Assembly (NCBI RefSeq): GCF_003143935.1
Contig: NZ_QFRX01000001.1
Coordinates: 5,897,816-5,961,815 of the forward strand
Length of the DNA: 64,000 nucleotides
DNA from: Streptomyces sp. Act143
Lineage (GTDB): Bacteria; Actinomycetota; Actinomycetes; Streptomycetales; Streptomycetaceae
Reading direction: 5' to 3'
How positions within the stretch are numbered: the stretch's first letter is position 1; every line of letters begins with the position of its first letter. This document shows, in pieces, positions 1-8,784 of this stretch. The notes beneath the pieces are model-generated. The model was not told the origin of the DNA. It ran no database searches and saw only the letters and a list, made by a program, of their open reading frames with translations. The position numbers and the translations under genes are program-made.

Positions 1-1
1 C

Positions 2-382
2 ACCGCCGACTACAAGGGCAAGGTCCTCGTCGTCAACGTGTGGGGTTCCTGGTGCTCTCCGTGCCGGGCCGAGGCGAAGAACCTCGAAGCCGTCTACCAG
101 GACGTCAAGGACCAGGGCGTCGAGTTCGTCGGCCTCAACACCCGGGACGCCAGCACCACCCTCGCGAAGTCCTTCGAGAAGGAGTTCGGGATCACCTACC
201 CGAGCATCTACGACCCCACGGGCAAGCAGATGCTCCGGTTCAAGAAGGGCACGCTCAACCCCCAGCTGATCCCCTCCACGCTCGTCATCGACCGTGACGG
301 CAAGATCGCGGCCCGCGCGCTCCAGGCCCTCAGCGAGGACACCCTCCGCGGCATGATCAAGCCCGTCCTCGCGGAGAAGTGA
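2..382 (+). CDS. resA: ResA/TlpA-like thiol-disulfide oxidoreductase, 5' truncated by window edge
   Basis: The reading frame is open at the left edge, so the N-terminus (signal peptide or membrane anchor) is outside the window. The visible 126 residues form a thioredoxin-like AhpC/TlpA fold: the redox motif WCSPC is at nt 50-64, followed by the FVGLNTRD and LIPSTLVIDRDG strands, the latter carrying the cis-proline segment. ResA-type proteins reduce the apocytochrome c CXXCH cysteines outside the membrane, taking electrons from CcdA. The stop codon lies 1 nt before ccdA, and resB and ccsB follow, so this is the first visible gene of a complete System II cytochrome c maturation operon. The family call is firm; the exact substrate is inferred from the operon. 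Confidence 0.9.
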   Translation, partial: TADYKGKVLVVNVWGSWCSPCRAEAKNLEAVYQDVKDQGVEFVGLNTRDASTTLAKSFEKEFGITYPSIYDPTGKQMLRFKKGTLNPQLIPSTLVIDRDGKIAARALQALSEDTLRGMIKPVLAEK

Positions 383-383
383 C

Positions 384-1169
384 GTGAGCGCAGTCGTCAC
401 CGGAGCGACCACGCTCGCCGCAGGGGTGGGACAGAACGACACCGTCATGAGCGGCGCGCTGCTGCTCGCGCTGCCGATCGCCCTGCTCGGCGGGCTCGTC
501 TCCTTCTTCTCACCTTGCGTCCTGCCGCTCGTCCCCGGCTACCTGTCCTACGTCACCGGCGTCAGCGGCACCGACCTCGCCGAGGCGCGGCGCGGACGGA
601 TGGCTGCCGGTGCCTCCCTGTTCGTTCTCGGCTTCACCGTCGTGTTCGTCTCCGGCGGAGCGCTGTTCGGCTACTTCGGACAGACCCTCCAGGAGGAACG
701 GGACGTCCTGTCCAAGGTGCTCGGCGTCCTCATGATCCTCATGGGTGTCTTCTTCATGGGGATGATGCCCTGGCTCACCCAGCGCGAGTTCCGCTTCCAC
801 ACCAGGCCCGCCACCGGACTCGCCGGTGCCCCCCTCCTCGGCGCCCTGTTCGGCATCGGCTGGACGCCCTGCATCGGACCCACGCTGTCCTCGGTGCAGA
901 CCCTCGCCATGCAGGACGGCAGCGCCCTGCGCGGCGCCATACTGACCGTCGCCTACTGCCTCGGCCTCGGTGTTCCCTTCGTGCTCGCTGCCGTAGCCTT
1001 CCGCAAGGCGCTCGGCGCCTTCGCCTGGGTCAAGCGGCACTACGTCTGGGTGATGCGCATCGGCGGCACCATGATGATCCTGACCGGCGTGCTGCTGCTG
1101 ACCGGCGCGTGGGACAGCATCGTGCAGGACATGCAGGCCTGGTCCAACGGCTTCACTGTGGGGATCTGA
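384..1169 (+). CDS. ccdA: Cytochrome c biogenesis protein CcdA (thiol:disulfide interchange)
   Basis: This 261-aa polytopic membrane protein has about six hydrophobic segments. It carries the two conserved CcdA cysteines in FFSPCVLPLVPGYLSY (about residue 48) and GWTPCIGP (about residue 163). CcdA moves reducing equivalents from cytoplasmic thioredoxin across the membrane to ResA-like proteins. The GTG start at 384 is 1 nt after the upstream stop, giving translational coupling; the N-terminus is about 25 residues longer than a minimal CcdA, so an internal ATG near nt 447 is an alternative start. resB follows after a 3-nt gap. Confidence 0.93.
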   Translation: MSAVVTGATTLAAGVGQNDTVMSGALLLALPIALLGGLVSFFSPCVLPLVPGYLSYVTGVSGTDLAEARRGRMAAGASLFVLGFTVVFVSGGALFGYFGQTLQEERDVLSKVLGVLMILMGVFFMGMMPWLTQREFRFHTRPATGLAGAPLLGALFGIGWTPCIGPTLSSVQTLAMQDGSALRGAILTVAYCLGLGVPFVLAAVAFRKALGAFAWVKRHYVWVMRIGGTMMILTGVLLLTGAWDSIVQDMQAWSNGFTVGI

Positions 1170-1172
1170 TCG

Positions 1173-2879
1173 ATGAGCAAGACGACAACCGAGCCGACCC
1201 CGCCCGCCGGTGACGAGGACCTCGGCGCCGCCGGCTCCCAGCTGTCCACCGCGCCCGAGGACACCCTCAACGTGCCCTCCCTGGGCGTCATCGGCTGGGC
1301 CCGCTGGTTCTGGCGGCAGCTGACCTCGATGCGGGTCGCGCTGCTGCTGCTCCTGCTGCTGTCGCTCGGCGCGATCCCCGGCTCGCTGATCCCGCAGTCC
1401 GGGACCGACGAGACGAAGGTCGCCGACTTCCGCAAGAACAACCCCACCCTCGGCGACCTCTACGACAAGCTCGGCCTCTTCCACGTCTACAGCTCGGTGT
1501 GGTTCTCCGCGATCTACATCCTGCTGTTCGTCTCCCTCATCGGCTGCATCATCCCGCGCACCTGGCAGTTCGTCGGCCAGCTGCGCGGTCGCCCGCCGGG
1601 CGCCCCGAAGCGCCTGACCCGGCTGCCCGCCTACACCACCTGGCGCACCGAGACCGAGCCGGAGCAGGTCCGCGAGGCCGCCCTCGCCCTGCTGCGCAAG
1701 CGCCGCTTCCGCGCCCACCAGGTGGGCGACGCCGTCGCCGCCGAGAAGGGCTATCTGCGCGAGGTCGGCAACCTGGCCTTCCACATCGCCCTGATCGTGA
1801 TGCTGATCGCCTTCGCCTGGGGCCAGCTGTTCAAGATGGAGGGCAACAAGCTGATCGTCGAGGGCGACGGGTTCTCCAACACCCTCACCCAGTACGACGA
1901 CTTCAAGTCCGGCAGCCTCTTCACCCAGGACGACCTCGACCCGTTCAGCTTCACCCTGAACGACTTCCAGGGCACCTACGAGAAGACCGGCCCCAACCGC
2001 GGCACCGCACGCACCTTCCAGGCCGACGTCTCCTACAGCGTGGGCGCGTACGGCAAGGACAAGAAGACGATCGTCAAGGTCAACGAGCCACTGGAGATCG
2101 GCGACTCGAAGGTCTATCTGACCGCCCACGGCTACGCGCCCGTCATCACGGTCCGCGACGGCAAGGGCAAGGTGGTCTACCACGCCGCCGTGCCGCTGCT
2201 GCCGCTGGACAGCAACATCACCTCCTCCGGTGTCGTCAAGGTCATGGACGGCTACCGCGACGCCAAGGGCGCGCGGCAGCAGCTGGGCTTCGAGGCCTTC
2301 TTCCTGCCCACCTACACCCCCGGCAACGAGGTGTCCTCCACCTTCCCCGCGCTGGGCAACCCGGTGCTGAACCTGGCCGGCTACTACGGCGACCTCGGCG
2401 TCGACTCCGGTGTCCCGCAGAGCGTCTACCAGCTCGACAAGACGCACCTGAAGGAGTTCAAGGGTGCCAAGGGCCAGCAGCAGCGGGAGAACCTGCGGCC
2501 CGGCGAGACCATGAAGCTCCCGAACGGCGCCGGCTCGATCACCTACGAGTCCACCGAGGAGTGGGCCAACTTCCAGGTCACCCGCCAGCCCGGCAGCGGG
2601 TGGGCACTGGCCGGCGCCCTCGCCGCGATCTTCGGCCTCGCCGCCTCCTTGTTCATCCAGCGCCGCCGGGTGTGGGTGCGGGCGGTCAAGGGCGACGACG
2701 GCGTCACGGTCGTCGAGATGGCGGGACTCGGCCGCAGCGAGTCCGCGAAGGTGCCCGAAGAACTCGGAGCCCTCGCCGAAACCCTCTATGACCGGGCTCC
2801 CGGAGCACCCGAACCGCACGAAGACTCCACTGACACCCCCGACCCCCAAGTCGTCCCTGCCGAAAGGCCCGAGAAGTGA
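1173..2879 (+). CDS. resB: Cytochrome c biogenesis protein ResB
   Basis: This is a 568-aa ResB-family protein. It has an N-terminal cytoplasmic stretch, a leucine-rich membrane segment after MRVALLLLLLL (about residue 50), two further membrane segments near residues 110 and 205, a large extracytoplasmic domain, and a final membrane segment near residue 475 before a charged cytoplasmic tail. ResB and CcsB/ResC together form the System II heme export and ligation complex. The gene starts 3 nt after ccdA and its stop overlaps the GTG of ccsB by 4 nt (GTGA), so the two synthase subunits are tightly coupled. Confidence 0.93.
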   Translation: MSKTTTEPTPPAGDEDLGAAGSQLSTAPEDTLNVPSLGVIGWARWFWRQLTSMRVALLLLLLLSLGAIPGSLIPQSGTDETKVADFRKNNPTLGDLYDKLGLFHVYSSVWFSAIYILLFVSLIGCIIPRTWQFVGQLRGRPPGAPKRLTRLPAYTTWRTETEPEQVREAALALLRKRRFRAHQVGDAVAAEKGYLREVGNLAFHIALIVMLIAFAWGQLFKMEGNKLIVEGDGFSNTLTQYDDFKSGSLFTQDDLDPFSFTLNDFQGTYEKTGPNRGTARTFQADVSYSVGAYGKDKKTIVKVNEPLEIGDSKVYLTAHGYAPVITVRDGKGKVVYHAAVPLLPLDSNITSSGVVKVMDGYRDAKGARQQLGFEAFFLPTYTPGNEVSSTFPALGNPVLNLAGYYGDLGVDSGVPQSVYQLDKTHLKEFKGAKGQQQRENLRPGETMKLPNGAGSITYESTEEWANFQVTRQPGSGWALAGALAAIFGLAASLFIQRRRVWVRAVKGDDGVTVVEMAGLGRSESAKVPEELGALAETLYDRAPGAPEPHEDSTDTPDPQVVPAERPEK

Positions 2880-3973
2880 CTCTCGCCGCCGCGACGGATC
2901 TGGCCGCCGCCACCAACGAACATCTCGCGAACCTCAGCAACACGCTGATCTACTCCGCGATGGCCGTCTACACGCTGGCCTTCTTCGCCTACATCGCCGA
3001 GTGGCTCTTCGGCAGCCGCAGCAAGGTCGGCCGCACGGCCGCCGCGCTCACCGCCCAGCCGGAGGCCACGAAGGCGCCGGCGGTCACGGTGAAGAAGGGC
3101 GGCTCCACCGCCGTACTGGAGCGGCCGAAGGTCGTCGTACGGACCGCCGCCGGTCAGCGGGACGTGCCGGACGGGCCCGGGGCGCACGGTGGGGACGAGC
3201 AGGGCGACCTCTACGGGCGTATCGCCGTCTCCCTCACGGTGCTCGCCTTCCTCATCGAGCTCGCCGGGGTCATCGCCCGCGCGGCCTCGGTGGAGCGGGC
3301 GCCCTGGGGCAACATGTACGAGTTCAACATCACCTTCTCCACGGTGGCCGTCGGGGTGTACCTCGGGCTGCTGGCGCTGAAGAAGAACGTGCGCTGGATG
3401 GGGCTGTTCCTCATCACCACGGTCCTCCTCGATCTCGGTCTCGCCGTCACTGTCTTGTACACCGCCAGCGACCAGTTGGTTCCCGCCCTCCACTCGTACT
3501 GGCTGTACATCCACGTCTCGACCGCGATCTTCTGCGGCGCGGTCTTCTACGTGGGCGCGATGGCCACGCTGCTGTACCTGTTCAAGGACTCGTACGAGAA
3601 CAAGCTCGCGACCGGCGGCAAGCCGGGCAAGTTCGCCTCCTCCTTCCTGGAGCGGCTGCCCGCCTCGGCGTCCCTCGACAAGTTCTCCTACCGCGTCAAC
3701 GCGGCGGTCTTCCCCCTGTGGACCTTCACGATCATCGCGGGCGCCATCTGGGCCGGTGACGCGTGGGGCCGCTACTGGGGCTGGGACCCCAAGGAGACCT
3801 GGTCCTTCATCACCTGGGTCGCCTACGCCTGCTACCTGCACGCCCGGGCCACGGCCGGCTGGAAGGGCCGCAAGGCCGCCTACCTGGCCCTGCTCGCCTT
3901 CGGCTGCTGGCTGTTCAACTACTACGGGGTGAACATCTTCGTCTCCGGCAAGCACTCGTACGCGGGCGTGTAG
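2876..3973 (+). CDS. ccsB: Cytochrome c synthase subunit CcsB/ResC (CcsA family)
   Basis: This 365-aa polytopic membrane protein carries the tryptophan-rich WWD heme-handling motif (WGRYWGWDPKETW, about residue 300) and histidines in flanking membrane segments (for example in LHSYWLYIHVST). It delivers and attaches heme to apocytochrome c together with ResB. The N-terminal 110 residues contain a membrane helix and a Pro/Ala/Lys-rich linker (APAVTVKKGG) that is not conserved in CcsA cores. The GTG start sits inside the resB stop. It closes the four-gene operon and is followed by a short GC hairpin. Confidence 0.93.
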   Translation: MTLAAATDLAAATNEHLANLSNTLIYSAMAVYTLAFFAYIAEWLFGSRSKVGRTAAALTAQPEATKAPAVTVKKGGSTAVLERPKVVVRTAAGQRDVPDGPGAHGGDEQGDLYGRIAVSLTVLAFLIELAGVIARAASVERAPWGNMYEFNITFSTVAVGVYLGLLALKKNVRWMGLFLITTVLLDLGLAVTVLYTASDQLVPALHSYWLYIHVSTAIFCGAVFYVGAMATLLYLFKDSYENKLATGGKPGKFASSFLERLPASASLDKFSYRVNAAVFPLWTFTIIAGAIWAGDAWGRYWGWDPKETWSFITWVAYACYLHARATAGWKGRKAAYLALLAFGCWLFNYYGVNIFVSGKHSYAGV

Positions 3974-3976
3974 GAC

Positions 3977-3995
3977 GCCGGCACCGAAGGCCGGC
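3977..3995 (+). terminator. Short GC hairpin after ccsB
   Basis: GCCGGC is repeated as an inverted pair around a 7-nt loop, starting 3 nt after the ccsB stop. There is no T-tract, as is common for Streptomyces terminators. The stem is only 6 bp, so the assignment is weak. Confidence 0.3.
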
Positions 3996-4046
3996 TGGCG
4001 GCCCTGACCATGTGCGTCCTCCCCGGCCGAGGGGCACGCTGGTGTC

Positions 4047-4448
4047 ATGAGCGGATCCGTCGAGCAGGGCACCGGCCAGACCCACGGGAACACGCGCATG
4101 CTCCACTTCCTGGTGCGGCTCCCGAGGCCCATGGAAGAGGTGTGGCCGGCGCTCGCCACGGCCGAGGGGCTCGCCGCCTGGTGCACCGCCGTAGAGGTCC
4201 TCGAACCCCGGCTCGGTGGCGCCGTCACCCTGGGTGGGCTGGGGGCCGGGCAGGTCACCGCGTGGGACGTGGACCGGGTCGCCGAGTACACGGTGCAGGA
4301 CGGCGGGCGGATCAGGTTCCATCTGGAGCGGGACGGGGACGACGGCAGCGCGCTGCGGTTCACGCACGAGTTCCAGGGGGATGCCGCGAGCGAGCCGCTC
4401 TGGCGGGGACGCTTCGAGCGGCTCGTCGACGTCCTCAGCCGACCGTGA
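4047..4448 (+). CDS. SRPBCC (AHSA1-like) family protein
   Basis: This is a 133-aa protein of START/SRPBCC size. The pattern FLVRLPRPMEEVWPALATAEGLAAW followed by strands ending in VTAWDVDRVAEY and a C-terminal helix FERLVDVL is typical of AHSA1/polyketide-cyclase-like ligand-binding proteins, here broken only by normal spacing. No catalytic residues can be assigned. A CACGCT hexamer lies 6 nt before the ATG, suggesting leaderless transcription. The 3' end overlaps the convergent oxygenase gene by 14 nt. Substrate and role are unknown. Confidence 0.7.
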   Translation: MSGSVEQGTGQTHGNTRMLHFLVRLPRPMEEVWPALATAEGLAAWCTAVEVLEPRLGGAVTLGGLGAGQVTAWDVDRVAEYTVQDGGRIRFHLERDGDDGSALRFTHEFQGDAASEPLWRGRFERLVDVLSRP

Positions 4449-5412
4449 TCGAGTCCAGCTGGGCCCGCAGATACACATGCGAGTCCACCGGCTCGTACGC
4501 CACCCGCCCGATCGGCGCCGGCACCGACTCCACCCGCGTCCCCGGCGTGCACTCGCCGAAGTAGACCAGGGACATCAGCTCCTCGGCGGGCGCGTCGGCG
4601 GGCGGCGGGAGGACGCGGTGGCGGCCCGAGCGCCAGCGGTCGCCCGTCCAACGGGCCATCAGATCACCGATGTTGATGGTGAAGGCGTCCGGGTCGAAGG
4701 GCGCGTCCTCCCAGCCACCGGCGTCCGTCCACACCTGCAACCCGCCCTTCCCCGCCTGCCGGTCGAGGATCGTCACCGTGCCGAAGTCGGTGTGCGGGCC
4801 GATCCGGAACTGCCCGGGCTCCGGCTCACCGATGACCTCGGTCCCCGGGTACCAGTTGATGTTGAAGCCGTACGTCGGGTGGTCCATGTGGCGGGAGAAG
4901 AAGTCGGGCTCCAGGCCGAGGGCCTCACCGAGCAGCGAGAGCAGGTCCTTCTCCAGCTCGGCCATCTTCCCCAGGTATTCCTCGCACAGTGTCCGCAGCT
5001 CCGGCACCTCCTCGGGCCACACGTTCGGCGCGTACCACTCCGCGTTGACCACCGGGTCCTCGAAGGGCTCGTGGGTCGCGAAGGTGAGGGACTCCTTCAG
5101 GTCCGGCGGGGTCTCGGTGCCCTCCGAGTAGCCGTTGGCCTCCGCGCCCGGGCCGAGCCAGCCGCGCCCGCCCACCTTCACCTCGTACGCCTGCTTGACG
5201 TCGACCGGAAGCCGGAAGAAGGACCGTGCCGCCTCGCGGATGCGGGTGCGCAGGGCGGGGTCCACGCCGTGTCCGGTGACCAGCAGGAACCCGGCGGTCT
5301 GCAGGGCCTCGTCGACGGTCCGGGCGATGGCGGCCCGGGTCTCGGGGTCGCCGTCCACCCAGGGCTTCAGGTCGACGGTCGGGATACGGGGCTCACTCAC
5401 CGATGTCCTCAT
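4435..5412 (-). CDS. Isopenicillin N synthase-like 2-oxoglutarate/Fe(II) oxygenase
   Basis: This 325-aa protein has the two-part IPNS architecture: an N-terminal DIOX_N region (LLVTGHGVDPALR, about residues 40-55) and a C-terminal 2OG-FeII_Oxy domain. The iron ligands are visible as HTDFGTVTIL (His and Asp, about residue 210) and a distal His in GRHRVLPP (about residue 272). The start overlaps the 3' end of the upstream deaminase gene by 20 nt, so the two are co-translated. Next to a nucleobase deaminase and a PucR regulator, a nucleobase hydroxylase role comparable to fungal thymine 7-hydroxylase (an IPNS-fold enzyme) is a reasonable inference, but substrate specificity is not readable from sequence. 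Confidence 0.85.
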   Translation of the reverse strand: MRTSVSEPRIPTVDLKPWVDGDPETRAAIARTVDEALQTAGFLLVTGHGVDPALRTRIREAARSFFRLPVDVKQAYEVKVGGRGWLGPGAEANGYSEGTETPPDLKESLTFATHEPFEDPVVNAEWYAPNVWPEEVPELRTLCEEYLGKMAELEKDLLSLLGEALGLEPDFFSRHMDHPTYGFNINWYPGTEVIGEPEPGQFRIGPHTDFGTVTILDRQAGKGGLQVWTDAGGWEDAPFDPDAFTINIGDLMARWTGDRWRSGRHRVLPPPADAPAEELMSLVYFGECTPGTRVESVPAPIGRVAYEPVDSHVYLRAQLDSITVG

Positions 5413-5836
5413 TCCACAGAGCCGGGTTCTTCTCGATGAAGTCGCGCATCATCGCGACGCACTCGGGATCGTCGAGGAGCACGATCTCCACGCCGTGCTC
5501 CGCCAGCCAGTCGTGCCCGCCGTGGAAGGTGGCCGCCTCGCCGACCACCACCCGCGCGATGCCGAACTGGCGGACCAGACCGGAGCAGTACCAGCAGGGG
5601 GAGAGAGTCGTGACCATCGTCGTGCCCCGGTACGTGCGCTGCCGGCCCGCCGCGCGGAACGCCGCCGTCTCCGCGTGCATCGAGGGGTCGTCGTCCTGGA
5701 CGCGCCGGTTGTGGCCGCGGCCGAGGAGGGTGCCGTCGGCGCCGTAGAGCGCGGCGCCGATCGGGATGCCGCCCTCGGCGAGGCCGGCGCGGGCCTCGGA
5801 CACGGCTGTCGCCAGCCACGTGCGGAAAAGATCCAT
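5393..5836 (-). CDS. Cytosine/guanine-type nucleobase deaminase (CMP/dCMP deaminase fold)
   Basis: This 147-aa zinc deaminase has the catalytic PSMHAETAAF motif (His ligand and proton-shuttle Glu, about residue 60) and the second zinc site LSPCWYCSG (two Cys, about residue 87). Length and motif order match free-base deaminases of the yeast cytosine deaminase/guanine deaminase class. The ATG at 5836 was chosen because longer versions would run into the divergent regulator gene, and GTGAGGG lies just upstream. It is the first gene of a two-gene operon with the 2OG oxygenase. It probably converts cytosine or a related base to its oxo form. Confidence 0.85.
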   Translation of the reverse strand: MDLFRTWLATAVSEARAGLAEGGIPIGAALYGADGTLLGRGHNRRVQDDDPSMHAETAAFRAAGRQRTYRGTTMVTTLSPCWYCSGLVRQFGIARVVVGEAATFHGGHDWLAEHGVEIVLLDDPECVAMMRDFIEKNPALWNEDIGE

Positions 5837-5853
5837 GCCCTCACTCTGCTGCG

Positions 5854-5881
5854 GCGGAAACACGAGGGCAACGTGCGGAAA
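5854..5881. promoter_or_regulatory. Candidate operator between deaminase operon and pucR-like gene
   Basis: The 118-nt divergent promoter region holds two direct GCGGAAA copies (5854-5860 and 5875-5881) spaced 21 nt, two helical turns, flanking an inverted CACG/CGTG pair. Position suggests a binding site for the adjacent PucR regulator; this is inference. Confidence 0.3.
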
Positions 5882-5954
5882 GTACTCTCCGGGCAGCCCG
5901 CGGCCGGACGAACTGTCGGGCGGCCCACAGCCGGACCACTGCCGGGAGGCGCGC

Positions 5955-7247
5955 ATGCCCGCACTCACCCTCCGCGAGATCCTGGCCCTCGACCCCGTCC
6001 GTGCCGCCGGGCCCGAGCTGCTCGCGGGAGCCGAGGCACTGGACCGGCCCGTGCGCTGGGTCCACTCCAGCGAGGTCTACGAGGGCGCCAACTTCCTCGA
6101 CGGCGGCGAGCTGCTCCTCACCAACGGGTTCGGGCTCGCCCAGTCCGGCGACGAGGAGGCGCGCCGGCGGTACGTCCGGGAGCTGGCCGCCCGGGACGCG
6201 GCCGGCCTCGCGGTGGAGGTCGGGCGGTCGCTGCCGGCCATGCCCGCCGAGGTGACCGACGAGGCCCGCAGGCTCGGCCTGCCGCTGCTGGCGCTGCGCC
6301 GGGTCGTGCCCTTCGTGCGGATCACCGAGGCCGCCAACCGGGCGATCGTGACCCGGGGCCTGTCGGGGCGCACCGTCGTACGGCCGTGGGGCGGCGACCA
6401 CACCGCCGCGCTGCTCGCCGACCTCGCCGACCGGGCGGCGCTGAACCAGCCCGAGGTGGAGGCGCGGGCGGCGCTCGCGGGCTTCCACCCCGGCCCCGGG
6501 GCGCGGCTGCTCGGGGTGTCCGTGCACGGCGTACGGGAGCCGGGGGTGGTGGACCGGGCGGTACGGCAGCTGGGCGGGGCGGGGGTGGTGCGCGCGGTGT
6601 TCCCGGGGGACCTGCTGGCGCTGCTCGCTCTGCCCGGAACCCGGTCCGGCGACCCGGTGCGGGCCGTGCAGGACGCCTTCCGCGCCGCCGCCGAACCGGG
6701 GGCCACCGTTGCCGTCGGGCACGCGGTCGCCGCCGGGAGCGGCTGGCTGCGCTGGAGCGACACGCTGCGGGCGGCCCGTACGACGCTGGAGCTGGCCCTG
6801 ACCGTGCCGGCCGCCGAACCGTCCGCTCCCGACGGTCCGTTGGTGACCTCCTCGCGGGCCCTCGCCCTGGAGCGGGAGCTGACGCGGGGCGGCGTGGACG
6901 CCAACCGGGAACGCCTCGCCGGGATGGTCCAGCACGCCCTGGGCCCGTTGCTGGAGTGGGAGGCGGTCCATGCGAGCGACCTGGTGCGGACGCTGGAGGT
7001 CCATCTGCGCAACGGCTGCTCGCCCACTCGCACCGCCGCCCTGCTGCACATCGGCCGCCAGTCCCTCTACCAGCGCCTGGAGCGGATCGAGTCCCTGCTG
7101 GGGCTGGAGATCGGCGACCCGGATCTGCTGGGGGAGCTGCTGGCCGCCGCCTGTGCGCATCGGGTGGTCCAGGGCAAGGCGGGGGAGCGGCCGGTGGCCG
7201 TGGTTCAGCGCAGGGTGACGGCGCTGGGGCCGTTGAAGGGAGCGTAA
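5955..7247 (+). CDS. PucR-family transcriptional regulator
   Basis: This is a 430-aa regulator. The N-terminal PucR domain (about residues 5-125) is recognisable from LTLREILALDP, VRWVHSSEVYEGANFLDGG and GLAVEVGRSLPAMP. The middle contains a degenerate GGDEF/CdaR-like segment, and the C-terminal HTH_30 (about residues 355-412) has VRTLEVHLRNGCSPTRTA then LHIGRQSLYQRLERIE. PucR proteins control purine or allantoin catabolism in Bacillus and related functions elsewhere. Divergent placement next to the deaminase/oxygenase operon makes it the likely local regulator. The ATG at 5955 follows GGGAGG; the open frame extends further 5' but into the shared promoter. Confidence 0.88.
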   Translation: MPALTLREILALDPVRAAGPELLAGAEALDRPVRWVHSSEVYEGANFLDGGELLLTNGFGLAQSGDEEARRRYVRELAARDAAGLAVEVGRSLPAMPAEVTDEARRLGLPLLALRRVVPFVRITEAANRAIVTRGLSGRTVVRPWGGDHTAALLADLADRAALNQPEVEARAALAGFHPGPGARLLGVSVHGVREPGVVDRAVRQLGGAGVVRAVFPGDLLALLALPGTRSGDPVRAVQDAFRAAAEPGATVAVGHAVAAGSGWLRWSDTLRAARTTLELALTVPAAEPSAPDGPLVTSSRALALERELTRGGVDANRERLAGMVQHALGPLLEWEAVHASDLVRTLEVHLRNGCSPTRTAALLHIGRQSLYQRLERIESLLGLEIGDPDLLGELLAAACAHRVVQGKAGERPVAVVQRRVTALGPLKGA

Positions 7248-7269
7248 GCCCACGGGGTGTCCGGACGCC

Positions 7270-7304
7270 CGAAGGCCGGCCCCGGTGACCGGGGCCGGCC
7301 TTCG
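7270..7304. terminator. Strong bidirectional hairpin terminator
   Basis: A perfect 16-bp GC-rich stem with a 3-nt TGA loop lies between the convergent pucR-like and argG genes, 23 nt after the former's stop and 19 nt before the latter's. It is symmetrical and can serve both strands. No T-tract is needed in this genus. Confidence 0.8.
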
Positions 7305-7322
7305 ACACGCTCTGTACGGCGG

Positions 7323-8777
7323 TCAGTCCGTGCCGGACTCCATCGCCGCGCGGTCCAGCAGGGCCTCGTCCTCGGAGACCTCGCCGCGGGAGGCGATCGC
7401 CTCGGCGCCGCCCTCGGGCAGCTCCGGCATGGTGCCGATCAGGCCCGTCGCGGCGGCCTGGGAGGCGCCGATGGTGGGGCTGCCGGTGCCGATCAGGCCG
7501 AGGCCGACGTACTGCTCCAGCTTGGCGCGGGAGTCGGCGATGTCGAGGTTGCGCATGGTCAGCTGGCCGATGCGGTCGACGGGGCCGAAGGCCGAGTCCT
7601 CGGTGCGCTCCATGGAGAGCTTGTCCGGGTGGTACGAGAACGCCGGGCCGGTCGTGTCGAGGATCGAGTAGTCCTCGCCGCGGCGCAGCCGCAGGGTGAC
7701 CTCGCCGGTGATCGCCGCGCCGACCCAGCGCTGGAGCGACTCGCGGATCATCAGCGCCTGCGGGTCCAGCCAGCGGCCCTCGTACATCAGGCGGCCGAGG
7801 CGGCGGCCCTCGATGTGGTACTGGGCGAGGGTGTCCTCGTTGTGGACGGCGTTGACCAGGCGCTCGTACGCGGCGTGGAGGAGGGCCATGCCGGGCGCCT
7901 CGTAGATGCCGCGGCTCTTGGCCTCGATGATCCGGTTCTCGATCTGGTCGGACATGCCCAGGCCGTGCCGGCCGCCGATGGCGTTGGCCTCCATGACGAG
8001 GTCGACCGCGGTGGCGAACTCCTTGCCGTTGATCGTGACCGGGCGGCCCTGCTCGAAGCCGATGGTCACGTCCTCGGTGGCGATCTCGACCGACGGGTCC
8101 CAGAACTTGACGCCCATGATGGGGTCGACGGTCTCCAGACCGGTGTTCAGGTGCTCCAGGGTCTTCGCCTCGTGCGTGGCGCCCCAGATGTTGGCGTCGG
8201 TGGAGTACGCCTTTTCGGTCGAGTCCCGGTAGGGCAGGCCGTGGGCGACCAGCCACTCGGACATCTCCTTGCGGCCGCCGAGCTCCGTCACGAAGTCCGC
8301 GTCCAGCCAGGGCTTGTAGATCCTGAGGTGCGGGTTGGCGAGCAGGCCGTAGCGGTAGAACCGCTCGATGTCGTTGCCCTTGAAGGTCGAGCCGTCGCCC
8401 CAGATCTGGACGTCGTCCTCCAGCATCGCCCGGACCAGCAGCGTGCCGGTGACGGCACGGCCGAGCGGGGTGGTGTTGAAGTACGCCCGCCCGCCGGAGC
8501 GGATGTGGAACGCGCCGCACGTCAGCGCGGCCAGGCCCTCCTCGACCAGCGCGGCGCGGCAGTCGACCAGGCGCGCGACCTCGGCGCCGTACGCCTTGGC
8601 GCGGCCGGGCACCGAGGCGATGTCGGGCTCGTCGTACTGGCCGATGTCGGCGGTGTAGGTGCAGGGGACGCTGCCCTTGTCGCGCATCCACGCGACCGCG
8701 ACGGAGGTGTCGAGGCCGCCCGAGAAGGCGATGCCGACGCGCTCGCCGACGGGGAGGGAGGTGAGGACCTTGGACAT
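7323..8777 (-). CDS. argG: Argininosuccinate synthase
   Basis: This 484-aa protein catalyses ATP-dependent condensation of citrulline and aspartate in arginine biosynthesis. The N-terminal PP-loop GIAFSGGLDTSVAVAWM (about residue 14) marks the nucleotide-binding site. Length and motifs such as IWGDGSTFKGND and YSTDANIWGATHEAKTLE fit the long (E. coli-type) ArgG subfamily rather than the 400-aa type. ATG at 8777 (MSKVLTSLP) is preferred over ATG at 8792 because CATAAT lies exactly 6 nt upstream, consistent with a leaderless mRNA, and the ARG box overlaps that hexamer. The 3' end faces a shared terminator. Confidence 0.95.
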   Translation of the reverse strand: MSKVLTSLPVGERVGIAFSGGLDTSVAVAWMRDKGSVPCTYTADIGQYDEPDIASVPGRAKAYGAEVARLVDCRAALVEEGLAALTCGAFHIRSGGRAYFNTTPLGRAVTGTLLVRAMLEDDVQIWGDGSTFKGNDIERFYRYGLLANPHLRIYKPWLDADFVTELGGRKEMSEWLVAHGLPYRDSTEKAYSTDANIWGATHEAKTLEHLNTGLETVDPIMGVKFWDPSVEIATEDVTIGFEQGRPVTINGKEFATAVDLVMEANAIGGRHGLGMSDQIENRIIEAKSRGIYEAPGMALLHAAYERLVNAVHNEDTLAQYHIEGRRLGRLMYEGRWLDPQALMIRESLQRWVGAAITGEVTLRLRRGEDYSILDTTGPAFSYHPDKLSMERTEDSAFGPVDRIGQLTMRNLDIADSRAKLEQYVGLGLIGTGSPTIGASQAAATGLIGTMPELPEGGAEAIASRGEVSEDEALLDRAAMESGTD

Positions 8778-8784
8778 AGGAAGA

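Noticed and set aside
510..2849. A 779-residue open frame on the minus strand opposite ccdA and resB
   Set aside because: Antisense artefact of high GC; low-complexity Gly/Val/Gln/Asp composition and no start context.
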